From Simonsiella muelleri ATCC 29453 (GTDB lineage Bacteria > Pseudomonadota > Gammaproteobacteria > Burkholderiales > Neisseriaceae), in contig NZ_CP019448.1 in the NCBI RefSeq assembly GCF_002951835.1, positions 1,860,001 to 1,924,000 of the forward strand: a stretch of DNA of 64,000 bases, given 5' to 3'. The notes beneath the pieces were generated by a model. The model was not told where the DNA came from. It saw only the letters and a list, made by a program, of their open reading frames with translations, and made no database searches. The position numbers were made by a program, and so were the translations under genes. Of this stretch, positions 43,401 through 53,100 are shown piece after piece (the stretch's first letter is position 1; every line of letters begins with the position of its first letter).

Positions 43401-43869
43401 AGCAAGTAGTACAATGTCGGGGCAAGGTGGTTGGATTGGTGCGATGGGCTCTGCTTTATCGAGCGCATTTTCAGACGGTGGCTACACAGGGCACGGTGGC
43501 AAATACGAACCTGCGGGTATTGTTCACAAAGGCGAATATGTCTTGAGCCAAGAAAATCTGCGGACTTTGGGCGGCGTGGGCGCGGTGGAAAACCTGCTGC
43601 GCCGTGCCAAAGGTTACTCATCGGGCGGAATAGTCGGTGGCGGTGTCAATACGGCTGGTTTACGCGCCAGTTTGTCAGCAGCGACTGCCGTGCCTGTTAT
43701 CAATATCACAGTAAACGTGTCGGGCGGCAGCAATCAGGAAGAAGCACGCAAAGGTGCAGAAGAAGGCGTACAAGCTGGATTGCGTAAGATGATATCGGAA
43801 ATTGCAGATAGTCGCATTCTTGAACAATGTCGCCCTGGGAATGCCATTTACAACGTAGCGAAAGCTTAA
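40420..43869 (+). CDS. tape measure protein with embedded M15 peptidase domain
   Basis: A 1149-residue tail-length protein. The N-terminal part is the TMP_2-type domain (LEPMLNDLERLRQQTNRNTI, MTDIVTQLAGGQSPFLIAIQ, residues 90-170), followed by membrane-like segment VGVVGTLAYAVYEG and long coiled coils. At about residues 527-670 is a different domain with HNYGLAFDAT and TGNHWHFNW, the H-x(6)-D and H-x-H zinc motif of M15 peptidoglycan peptidases. The C-terminal part (MVEQTTGRMADSLAEF, GGSKYEPAGIVHKGEY-like) is lambda H-like. The peptidase would help the tail open the murein on infection. Confidence 0.9.
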   Translation: MSNESIIRIGADASGVATGVRQAESSLNNLANTARRAGGQAAGSLNNVGTAATQTAQAQERATRSIERSLQREIALREAGERGSRQYYESLAQQRGINITRLEPMLNDLERLRQQTNRNTISQGQYNNALRMMPAQMTDIVTQLAGGQSPFLIAIQQGGQLRDSFGGFGNMFRGIASAVSPMKLAVGGAVGVVGTLAYAVYEGSQELSKFENALTLSGSRAGLTADSLSDLAARVGDSTQSWGAAREAVLAFAQQGKIAESDYAQFAQSVIVYSQASGKEIADVVAEYAKIGEDPVKAVEKLSGSLNSMTAEVYAQVRALVEQGKEQEAVRLVQQKFAEETGRMGETVKENLGYIEKGWLGVKNAIMGAWEAAKAFGREETMSEQLTEIKAKLADLNNVDRGLFDYGHGWTESAIAKEKATLQQQLDELQKRKDSADIQAAHQKQQALIQQNTIAAQSAIHKAHEKTLSQTQKLVEENKKLAEQLALVEKAGDKVAAKKARETIAHNQREIAAIKEREAKAAQREQKAETRGSKYGFATTSAGLRLKAGAEYGGKAHAGTYVMAHALQSMLGTDLVHFGAFRDKYHIGKNSSHNYGLAFDATPNARMTHAQMVAVPEKIKAYLANLGFSEKDFFVQFEHAGKRNKNGTVSTGNHWHFNWRNKEAAAKFASLNDGSAKAFSKAGLYKEFDPPKTVKKSDFEQYQEQAQAKQLRAQIERELRAKGEHRVIDNERDLRSRPEFKNWTKSQQNSELAKARQADELATQEKIKSLADAQIAQLTQKQALMGKNTEMARLQYELDSGSLKHLSDVQKAEILARQQAIDTAQKQYETNKKYADLLDDLAIKTNEQFNQKAFELSLVGKSKVEIEKLTLAREYDMKIMQAASDGASAVYINALGQQKVAAEQARVEFAKLKQEHDENWVAGMSDGLVSYIGSFKSMREEVSSMVEQTTGRMADSLAEFVATGKANFRDFSKSVLEDISKMMIKMAIFNAMKSASSTMSGQGGWIGAMGSALSSAFSDGGYTGHGGKYEPAGIVHKGEYVLSQENLRTLGGVGAVENLLRRAKGYSSGGIVGGGVNTAGLRASLSAATAVPVINITVNVSGGSNQEEARKGAEEGVQAGLRKMISEIADSRILEQCRPGNAIYNVAKA

Positions 43870-43872
43870 AAA

Positions 43873-44184
43873 ATGGAAATTTTTACTTGGAAAATCAACA
43901 CAGAAGATTTTAGTGAGACGACTAAATTTGACGTGCGTGAAGTGCAATTTGGGGATGGCTATCAGCAAATTCAGCCCAAAGGCTTACGAACCAAAAAGCG
44001 CGAATGGGACGCGTCTATTACTGCAAAAAAGGCAACGATTGAAATGATTGTTGCCTTTTTTGACCGCCACGGCGGCGTCAAGTCATTCCGTTGGCGCGAT
44101 GCAACCGTGCGTGTCGCAGAGTATCACGTCAAGCCATTGGGTGGGATTATTTATAAAATCTCCTTTAAATTTAGGGAAGTGTAG
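43873..44184 (+). CDS. minor tail protein M
   Basis: A 103-residue protein, MEIFTWKINTEDFSETTKFD, with VREVQFGDGYQQIQPKGL and FFDRHGGVKSFRWRDATVRV, the wording of lambda gpM (Phage_min_tail). It belongs to the tail-tip complex. It starts 3 nt after the tape measure stop and is followed directly by L. Confidence 0.9.
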   Translation: MEIFTWKINTEDFSETTKFDVREVQFGDGYQQIQPKGLRTKKREWDASITAKKATIEMIVAFFDRHGGVKSFRWRDATVRVAEYHVKPLGGIIYKISFKFREV

Positions 44185-44186
44185 CG

Positions 44187-44903
44187 ATGAACCAGCGAAT
44201 ACAGCAAATGTCGGGCGCAATGCTGACAGCATTATCCGCGCTTGAACAAGATGTGTTGATTGACTTGTGGGAAGTGGATTTACGCGCATTAGGGGGCGAA
44301 TTATTGCGTTTGTGCAATATCCAAAGCGAAAAAGCGGATTTTGTGGTGTGGAAAGGTCAGCAATATCAAAGTTATCCGATTAAGGCAGATGGTTTTGAAT
44401 TGTCGGGGCAAGGCGCAAGCAATCGCCCGAAATTGACCGTTTCCAACGTGATGGGTTTGGTTACGGGTTTGGCGGAAAAACACAATCAGCTTGTGGGCGC
44501 GGTGGTTACGCGCCGTCAAACTTACGCGCAATTTTTAGATGCGGTCAATTTCACGGCTGGAAACAGCAAAGCGGATAGTACGCAAGAAATTGTTTCTAAA
44601 TATTTAATTGAGCGTTTGAGTAGCTTAAACGCGGAGATAGCGGTATTTGAACTTTCCGCGCCGTCCGAAGCCGATGGCGCGGTGATTCCCGCGCGTGTGA
44701 TGTTGGCGAATGTGTGCGTTTGGCAGTATCGAGGCGCGGAATGTGGCTACATGGGTAAGCCAGTTGCTGACCGTTTTGGTATGCCGACCAGCGACCCCAC
44801 GCAAGACGCTTGCGGTGGGCGTTTGCTGGATTGCCAAGCGCGTTTTGGTAAAACGGCGGTGTTGCCGTTTGGGGCGTTTCCGTCTTGTGATAAGGTTAGC
44901 TAG
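44187..44903 (+). CDS. minor tail protein L
   Basis: A 238-residue lambda gpL homologue. The N-terminal half shows DLWEVDLRALGG and the C-terminal half the four cysteines (CVWQYRGAEC, DACGGRLLDC and the final C in FPSCDKVS) that bind an Fe-S cluster in gpL of lambda-type phages. It joins the tail tube to the tip. It follows M by 2 nt. Confidence 0.9.
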   Translation: MNQRIQQMSGAMLTALSALEQDVLIDLWEVDLRALGGELLRLCNIQSEKADFVVWKGQQYQSYPIKADGFELSGQGASNRPKLTVSNVMGLVTGLAEKHNQLVGAVVTRRQTYAQFLDAVNFTAGNSKADSTQEIVSKYLIERLSSLNAEIAVFELSAPSEADGAVIPARVMLANVCVWQYRGAECGYMGKPVADRFGMPTSDPTQDACGGRLLDCQARFGKTAVLPFGAFPSCDKVS

Positions 44904-45653
44904 ATGTTTGAAAATTTAAAAGATATTCCTGAAAGTATTCATGAAAAAATCATTCAGGCAACCCGCAAAGCTATGCCGAATGAGATGTGTGGCGCAATCA
45001 TGAAATTTTCATCGGGCTATGAATTTTGGGAACTGGAAAACATAGCCAAAGACCCAGCAAAAACATTTGAAATTCATTGGGATTTTTATGATGTTGCTGA
45101 TGATTTGGTGCAAGCGATTGTTCATTCCCACCCCAATGGCGAACCGTTTTTGTCGGGGGCGGATAGACAATCTCAAGTAGCTACCGATTTGCCATGGGTT
45201 TTGGCGGTAAATGGGCAATTAAAATGGTTTAAGCCTATCCCCCACTTGCGTGGGCGTGAATTTGTTTATGATGATGCGGATTGTTGCCGTTTAATCCAAG
45301 ATGCCTACCACTTATGCGGTTTAGATTTGCCTGACTGTCCGCGCATTGATATAGACACGGATATTAAGCAACAAACGCTATTGCGCCATTTTGAGCAATC
45401 CGATGAGTTTGAGTGTGTGCATGATTTACGCGCTGGCGATGTGATTTTGACGCAATCAGGCAGCAATACACCTGAACACGCGATGCTCTATTTGGGCGAT
45501 GGCGAGATGTTGCATCATGCGCATGAGCATTTGAGCCGTCGTGAGCCGTATCATCAGTATTGGCAAAAATGCACTCATTCGGTTTGGAGACACAAAAAAT
45601 GGCAGCCTGAAATGATGGCTGCCATTTTTAATGACCTATTACACAGCAATTAA
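44904..45653 (+). CDS. tail-tip peptidase K (JAB plus NlpC/P60)
   Basis: A 249-residue protein with two peptidase modules: an N-terminal JAB/Mov34 domain with MCGAIM and the metal motif VHSHPNGEPFLSGAD, and a C-terminal NlpC/P60 domain with Cys in DDADCCRLIQDAY and His in PEHAMLYLG. This is the lambda gpK arrangement; the protein is thought to take part in tail-tip assembly and to cleave peptidoglycan. Its end overlaps by 4 nt the antitoxin gene on the other strand. Confidence 0.9.
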   Translation: MFENLKDIPESIHEKIIQATRKAMPNEMCGAIMKFSSGYEFWELENIAKDPAKTFEIHWDFYDVADDLVQAIVHSHPNGEPFLSGADRQSQVATDLPWVLAVNGQLKWFKPIPHLRGREFVYDDADCCRLIQDAYHLCGLDLPDCPRIDIDTDIKQQTLLRHFEQSDEFECVHDLRAGDVILTQSGSNTPEHAMLYLGDGEMLHHAHEHLSRREPYHQYWQKCTHSVWRHKKWQPEMMAAIFNDLLHSN

Positions 45654-46012
45654 CCTGCTAATTGGTCGGGTTCGCAATCGTAGATTTGGGCGAATTGTTC
45701 ACGCGTTTGCGCTTGTGGGCGTGAATTTTTGCGTTCAATTTGAGATAACGCTGCTTGACTGATACCTGCTTTTTCGGCTGCTTGAGCTTGTGTGAGACCG
45801 CGATAAATGCGCCATGCAGCGATTTGGCTAACGTCTTTGTCAAACATGATATTGACTACTTCATTTGGGATAGACACATTATCAAATTCATCACTTTCGG
45901 TAATGATGTTTTCCCATTGTTCGTCATGTGCGGTTAAGCGTTCAAAATCGGCAATAGGGACAAGTACATACAAAGGATTGCCTTGTGGGTCGTTTACATA
46001 TTGATATTGCAT
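45650..46012 (-). CDS. XRE-family antitoxin
   Basis: A 120-residue protein with a C-terminal helix-turn-helix (GLTQAQAAEKAGISQAALSQ, residues 70-90) and an N-terminal region resembling the Phd/antitoxin type (YVLVPIADFERL). It is downstream of the RelE-like toxin on the minus strand, the reverse order of typical antitoxin-first loci and like HigBA/RelEB-type toxin-first systems. It should neutralise the toxin and, by its helix-turn-helix, repress their joint promoter at 46350-46393. Confidence 0.85.
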   Translation of the reverse strand: MQYQYVNDPQGNPLYVLVPIADFERLTAHDEQWENIITESDEFDNVSIPNEVVNIMFDKDVSQIAAWRIYRGLTQAQAAEKAGISQAALSQIERKNSRPQAQTREQFAQIYDCEPDQLAG

Positions 46013-46056
46013 GGTTTTTCCTTGTGGTGTGGCAGGGCTTGCGTCCTGCTTGTTGG

Positions 46057-46320
46057 TTAGTTTTTGTAGGTTTGGCTGGTTCTTCTACTGATTTTTTGGA
46101 TTTTGATGATTTTAGGAACTTCTTCAATGTATTGAAAGAAAATTCTGTAATCGCCATGTCTTAATCTGTATGTTGAACCGTCCAAGTGTTTCACATCTAA
46201 ATTGACTTGTGGGAAAGTGGCTAGTTGATTGACTTTATTCCTAATTGCCGTGTGATATCGTCTATCAATTTTGCTTAATTCCCGAATGGCTTTTTGTGTC
46301 CATTCAATTTTATTTTCCAT
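46057..46320 (-). CDS. RelE/ParE-family toxin
   Basis: An 87-residue basic protein, MENKIEWTQKAIRELSKIDRR, with VKHLDGSTYRLRHGDYRIFF and KIIKIQKISRR, the core of the RelE/ParE family (mRNA interferase or gyrase poison). Lacking functional data, either activity is possible; RLRHGDYRI wording favours the RelE-type fold. It forms a toxin-antitoxin pair with the following gene and interrupts the tail operon between K and I. Confidence 0.87.
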   Translation of the reverse strand: MENKIEWTQKAIRELSKIDRRYHTAIRNKVNQLATFPQVNLDVKHLDGSTYRLRHGDYRIFFQYIEEVPKIIKIQKISRRTSQTYKN

Positions 46321-46349
46321 TTGGTGTCCTGTGTTGTTGATTTAGGATA

Positions 46350-46393
46350 ATTATAAGAAAATAACCTTATAATGTCAAGTATTTTCTTATAAT
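46350..46393 (-). promoter_or_regulatory. toxin-antitoxin promoter within a perfect palindrome
   Basis: On the minus strand TTGACA (46378-46373) and TATAAT (46355-46350) are 17 nt apart, a consensus sigma-70 promoter. The -10 side ATTATAAGAAAATA (46350-46363) and TATTTTCTTATAAT (46380-46393) form a perfect 14-bp inverted repeat, the likely autoregulatory operator. Confidence 0.85.
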
Positions 46394-46440
46394 TATTTTA
46401 TAAATTTCTTATATTTTAAATTCAGAATGGAATTTATCTT

Positions 46441-47160
46441 ATGATTACAATTTGCTTACATGGCAGCCTGAAACGCGATTTCGGCAACCGCTTTTGCTTT
46501 CACGCTGTCAGCCCTGCCGATGCTTTAAACGGCTTATTTTCACAAATCAACGGTTTGCGCGAAAAAATCCGCAATGGCACGTTTTTGGTACGATTAAACG
46601 GAATAATTCAAACTGAACAATCACTTGAACAAAATTTCAGGCAGCCTGAAAAAAATGCTGTTGTACATATTATTCCACGCACGGCAGGGGCTGGGCGTGT
46701 GGGTCAAGTTATTGCAGGTGTGGTCATTGCTGTTGTGGGTGCGTATTTTGGGCAGGCATGGGCAGTGCAGTTAGGTGTTGGTTTAGCTTTGGGCGGTGTG
46801 GCACAAATGTTGTCTAAACAGCCCAATTTAAATGCTAATGTGCAAGGGCAAAAAGCAAGCCGAAACACCGCGTTTAGCAATTTAGACAACACAATAGCGC
46901 AAGGCCAGCCCGTCCCTTTGGCGTACGGCTTGGTTTATTGCGGTAGTCGTGTCATCTCGCAAGGCGTGGAGTCGCGCCGAATTGGCAATAATGATGACCC
47001 CATTTTACACAATCCGACCGCTAATATTGCTTTGTCTATTAACAAAAAATTTGTAGCAGGTATCCCTGCGGTTGCGCCCAATGGTCAGCCGTATGCCACA
47101 GATTTTGCTAATGATTCGGTTCGGGCGAGAAATTATGTAGCAACATTAAGTCAATCATAA
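46441..47160 (+). CDS. tail assembly protein I
   Basis: A 239-residue lambda gpI homologue. The N-terminal ubiquitin-like domain (ICLHGSLKRDFG; VVHIIPRTAGAG) is followed by two hydrophobic helices (VGQVIAGVVIAVVGAYFG and VGLALGGVAQML) and the PVPLAYGLVYCGSRVIS segment. It acts during tail-tip assembly between K and J. An in-frame DUS lies near 46637 (FRQPEKN). The TA pair separates it from K. Confidence 0.86.
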   Translation: MITICLHGSLKRDFGNRFCFHAVSPADALNGLFSQINGLREKIRNGTFLVRLNGIIQTEQSLEQNFRQPEKNAVVHIIPRTAGAGRVGQVIAGVVIAVVGAYFGQAWAVQLGVGLALGGVAQMLSKQPNLNANVQGQKASRNTAFSNLDNTIAQGQPVPLAYGLVYCGSRVISQGVESRRIGNNDDPILHNPTANIALSINKKFVAGIPAVAPNGQPYATDFANDSVRARNYVATLSQS

Positions 47161-47170
47161 GGATAGAAGC

Positions 47171-50100
47171 ATGGGAAGTCAAAAAGGCGGTGGGGCGCGT
47201 ACCCCGTATGAAGCCCCGAATACGTTAAATTCTGCCCAAAATTTACGCATTATTGATGCCATCAGCGAAGGTGAAATTTCAGGTTTTGCGTACGGCAATG
47301 ACGCGCCTTTCAAGAGTATTTATTTTGATGATACCCCCGTTCAGAATGCGGACGGTTCGTTTAATTTTCATGGGGTTATGGGCTATTTCCAAGTCGGAAC
47401 GCCCGACCAATCGTATATCCCTAATTTTGATGTGTCCGAACGTACAGTCAGCGTGAGCGCAAATGTCAAAAAAAATACACCGATTATCCGCGCGATTAGT
47501 GATAACACAATCAATCGGTTGCGCGTAACCGTGGGCGTAGAGCGTAACGCGCAAGTCAAAGACAACGGCGACACCGTGCCTGCCAATACTGAATTAGTCA
47601 TTGAATTGGTTAATAATTCAGGCGTTCAGACATCGCGCCCTGTGCTGTTTAATGAAAAAGGCTCGGGCGCGTTTTATCATGATGTGGTGTTTGATAGCTT
47701 GCCAGCCGTGCCGTTTAATATCCATGTGCGCCGTCTGACTGCCGACAGTACCAGCGATAAAGTGGCAAATAACACGTTTTTTGCGTCATACGTTGAAATG
47801 ATTGACGCGAAATTAAGTTATCCGAATACCGCATTATCTGCATTAAAAATTGACAGCGACCAATTTGGCAATAATGTTCCGCGCCGTAACTATTTGTTGC
47901 GCGGTAAATTATTGCAAGTGCCGTCTAATTACGACCCTGAAACGCGCACTTACGCAGGCAGTTTGTGGGACGGCTCGTTTAAAACCGCGTGGACAAACAA
48001 TCCAGCGTGGGTATTTTATGATTTACTAACAAACGAGCGATACAGCACGCTTGCCCGTCGTTTGACCGCAGGCGATATTGACAAATGGGCGTTGTATCAA
48101 ATCGCAAAATATTGTGATGAGCTTGTCCCCGACGGTTTCGGCGGTCAAGAACCACGCTTTGTCTGCAATGCGTACATTACCGACCAACGACAAGCGGGCG
48201 AATTGCTAAACGACTTTGCAAGCGTGTTTTGCGGTTTAGCAGTGTGGAATGGCAATCAAATCAGCGTGATGCAAGACAAACACACCGACCCTGTGGCTGT
48301 GTACAGTAACGCTAATGTGGTAGATGGCGAATTTAGCTACGCTGGCGCAAGTCTGAAAGCGATTCACACTGCCGTCCATGTGCGTTATGCAGATAAGCAT
48401 GACGGCTACCGCTCTAAAGTAGAATACATTGCCGACGATGAAGCAGTGGCGCGTTATGGCTTAAATATCAAGTCAGTAACCGCATTTGGTTGCGATTCGC
48501 GCGGACAAGCCGTCCGCTTTGGTGCATGGATTTTGCAAACCGAATTGCGCCAACAAAATACGGTATCGTTTAGCGTTGGGCGTGAAGGTCTGAAGCATTT
48601 GCCGTATGACGTGATACGCATTGCCGACAATGATTACGTAGGGGCGCAACTGGGTGGGCGCGTGGTTGCGGTGTTGGGCGATACCATCACACTTGACCGC
48701 GACGTGTCGCAAGCGGTGGGTGCGTTGTTGTATTATGTTGATGTGATTTCAGGCAGCCTGAAAAACATCAAAATCATCGCGCAACCTAAAAACAATCAAG
48801 TGCGGGTGGAAACTGCGATTAGCATCAAAGCTGGCGATACATGGGGATTGACAAGTAAAGTCAAATCTCGTTTGTATCGTGCGGTTTCTATTAAAGAAAA
48901 TGCTGATGATGGCACTTATACGATTACCGCTTTACTCCACGACCCCGCGAAATACGGGGTAGTTGATGAGAGCGCAATATTTGATGATGCGGTCAATACA
49001 TTGCACAGCGCAACGCCCGAATTAAACAACGCCACCCTCTCAAGCAAAGACGGTGGCGTTGTTTTATTGTGGGACAATTTGACGGCAGATGGTGCTGTAT
49101 TGAATTATGACATTAAAATATTTAGAAATAATATTTTATACAGACATATTCCTGATGCTCAAACTGCTGAAATTCGTTTGGAAAATTTGCCCAACGGCAA
49201 TTACAAAGCCGAAATTCGCGGCAGAAATGCGCGTGGTGTGCTGTCTAAACCGCTGATTAAAGCGTGGCAAGTCAACTACGAAATCACAGGTTTACGCACG
49301 AGGGCGAAAACGTTAGCCGTTGAATTAACTTGGACGCTGCCTGAAATTTTGACGACCACGTCGCACACCGAAATTTGGTACGCCAACACGAACAGCTTTC
49401 AGGCAGCCAAAAAATTAGTCAAATTGCCTGCGCCGCAAAATTCGTACACGCTGATGGGTGTTGGCGTGCTGGATACGTTCTATTTTTGGGCGCGTTTGGT
49501 TGATGAGAATGGCAATTCGGGCGCGTTTACTGAAGCCGTGATGGGCAAATCCGACCCTGACCCTGCGCCGATTGTGGCGAATATTCATGGCGCGATTACG
49601 GAAACGGAGTTATCCAAGTCTTTGATTAACCAATTTAATCAGAATGATGAAGCAGCGAAAAATGCGGCGATTGCGGTGGCGGATACCAAAATGCTCGCCG
49701 AAGTCCAAGCGCGGCTCGCAGCTGACCGCGCCGAAGCGCAAGCGCGAGCGAATGCGATTGCCGCCGAAACGACGGCGCGAACGAGTGCCATCAACCAAGC
49801 CGCCGCTGCGCAAACCGCCGCGCTGAAGTTGGAGAGCAGCAAATTGGCAGGGCAAATTCAAGTAGCCGCGACGACGGCACAAACGAATTTGCAAACCAAA
49901 GCCGCCGAATTGACAGCGAACGCAACGGTGTTAGGTAATCGCATTTCGGCGATGGAAAATGTTAATAATCAACAAGTTCAGCAACTGAACACATTGACTG
50001 CCGCGCAACGCGACACCATCGCTGCGCTGGAAACGGAAAAACGCGCTCGCGCTGATGGCGATGCCGCCGAAAGTGCGAAACGGGAGACGCTCGCCGCAAA

Positions 50101-53100
50101 AGTGGCGCAAAATACCGCAGACATTTCACGCGAAGCGACCGCCAGCGCGGAACGCGACCGAGCGCAAACGGCAGCGCGTGAAGTGTTGACGGCAAGGTTG
50201 GATAATGTACGAGTCGGCGGTCGGAATTATTTGAAAAACAGTAATTTTGCCAATGAGTTGCAACATTGGGTAAATTGGGGCGTAGCAGAGCGGACGTTGA
50301 TTTCAGGCAGCCTGAAATTGGCAGCGAATGACACTGCGCCGTTTCGTGGTATCGCGCAAACGGTTTACGATTTAGAGCAAAATACGCAATATATTCTGTC
50401 ATTTACGGCTCGGTCGGCGGTTGGTGGTTTTGTCAATTTAGGTATTCATTTTAGAAATGATACAACGATTTTGTCGCAAAATTGGCAAAATATAGCGATT
50501 GGCAGCGAAATGGTGCGTTATTCGGCGATTTTTACCACGCCGAATGTGGCTGAATTTAATCAGATTTATTTGATGATGGGCGGTGTACAGAAAACGCCTT
50601 ATGAAATTTATTTGAATAAAATCAAGTTAGAGCGTGGCAATACGCCGACTGATTGGACACTTGCACCTGAAGATTTGGCAGCTGAAACCGCCGCTGTTGC
50701 CGCCGAATTGAGCGAACACAAAACCGCGCAAGTAACCAAAGACGCAGCGCAAACGCAGCAAATTCAGGCAGCCACAGCGCGATTAGGGACGGCGGAAAGT
50801 GGTTTACAAAGTTTGCAAGCAACTGTTGCCAATGAAAAATCAGCAACCGCCACACAATTAGGCAGCCTGAAAAGCGCGATTGACGGCACAAAAGCAGATT
50901 TGAGCGCGTATCAAAAAACGCAAGCAACCAAAGATGCAGCGCAAACGGTGGAATTAACGAGCGCAAAATCGCAAATTGGTGATAACAAAGCCGCGATTGC
51001 CGCTATTCGCAGCACGAAAGCCGACAAAACCGAAGTGGTGAGCATGGCGCGAACAGGTTTGCAAAGCGAATGGCGAAGCGATGTAAACGCTGCCAAAACT
51101 GCTGCAGCCACAGACGCACAAACTAAAGCGGATGCTGCTAAACAAGCAGCGATAACCGCCGCCGAAACAGCAGCGACCGCCAAAGCCAACGCCGCGAAAG
51201 CCGCTGCCGTTGCTGAATCTGCACAAACAGCGCAAAGCAAAGCAGATGCAGCCAAAGCAGCCGCGATTGCGGACGCAGCCACCAAAGATGCAGTTTTAAA
51301 ACAGCAAGTAGCCGCCGATGCGACCGCTAAAGCCGACGCAGCCAAAGCGGAAGCGGTGCGATTGAATAATGCCACCAATGCCAAAATTACCGCATTAGAA
51401 CAAACAGTAAGCAATCAGAACAGCGCGACGGCTAGCCAAATCAGCACATTGACGGCTAAAGTGGATAATGTGCAAGTTGGCGGTCGGAATTTGGCGATTG
51501 CGGCGCGATTTGAGCACGGTAAGTGGGTTTCAGAAGTAAACGGCGCAATCAATATACATGGGCAACACCGTTTAAGTGGTTTAATTGCAGTTCAATATAA
51601 TACGCAATATGTTGTTTCTACGAATAAGTTATTACGAAATGTGCGTGTGGCATGGTTTGATGGTGAGCAGCAATTTATTTCAGGTATCCTGAAATTAAAT
51701 GCGGATAATGGCTGGGTGCTAACTGCGCCTGAAAATGCAGCATTTGCACGATTTAGTTACGATTTCATCATTTCACAAACGCAAAACGTACAATTTGAAC
51801 GCGGCAATATCCGCACGGATTACGAAGCTGCACCTGAAGATTTGGCAGCTGAAACCGCCGCTGTTGCCGCCGAATTGAGCGAACACAAAACCGCGCAAGT
51901 AATCAAAGACGCAGCGCAAACGCAGCAAATTCAGGCAGCCGCGTCTAAAATTGGCGATAATAAAGCGGCGATTGACAGCATGAGACGCACTAAAGCTGAC
52001 AAAACCGAAGTCTCCTCACTCGCTCGCACAACATTGCAAAGCGAGTGGCAAACTGCCGCCACCAATGCCGCCAACGCTGCAAAATCAGCAGCAGCAACTG
52101 CTGCGCAAGCAAAAGCCGATGCAGCTAAGAACGCAGCAATCGCCGAAGCGCAACGCTTAAATACAGCGACCAATGCCAAAATAACCGCGTTGGAAACAAC
52201 AGTCAGCAATCAAAACAGCGCAACAGCACAGCAAATCAGCAGCTTAAATGCACAATTTCACATTGCTGATACACGTGATGACAATCAACCACCATCATGG
52301 TATTGGCGAAATCACCCGAAACAAAATGTGCGTGAATTCAAAAAGTTGGTAGTAATTGGTGTATCGGGTAGCGGGCAGTACGGCATGATGGAAACGGCGG
52401 TAACTTGGGGCGACCCGAGCGGCGGTAAAATTGAGCAACGCGTAACCGACCAAAACGGCAAATCATGGCGGCGGCAGTCCAATGTAGCGTACACATGGGG
52501 TAATGGTCGTTATGATTTTACGCGTGATGAATGGGCGGCGTGGGTGGCTGATGAGACAGTGCTAGGTGCACAGGCAAAAGCCGATGCAGTGCGCGAAATT
52601 GCAGAAGCCACACAACGGGCTTTACAAGCCACGCAAGCCGAACTGACGACGCACAAATCGGCGCAAGCAAGTAAAGATACCACGCAAACCGCCGAAATTC
52701 AGGCTGCCGTGTCTAAAATTGGCGATAATAAAGCGGCGATTGACAGTATTCGCAATACCAAAGCGGACAAAACCGAAGTGGTGAGTATGGCGCGAACTGG
52801 TTTGCAATCGGAGTGGCAGACGGCAGCTAACACCGCTGAAAGTCGCGCCAAAACCGCCGCTGCAACGGACGCACAAACTAAAGCGGATGCTGCTAAACAA
52901 GCAGCGATAACCGCCGCCGAAACAGCAGCGACCGCCAAAGCCAACGCCGCGAAAGCCGCTGCCGTTGCTGAATCTGCACAAACAGCGCAAAGCAAAGCAG
53001 ATGCAGCCAAAGCAGCCGCGATTGCGGACGCAGCCACCAAAGATGCAGTTTTAAAACAGCAAGTAGCCGCCGATGCGACCGCTAAAGCCGACGCAGCCAA

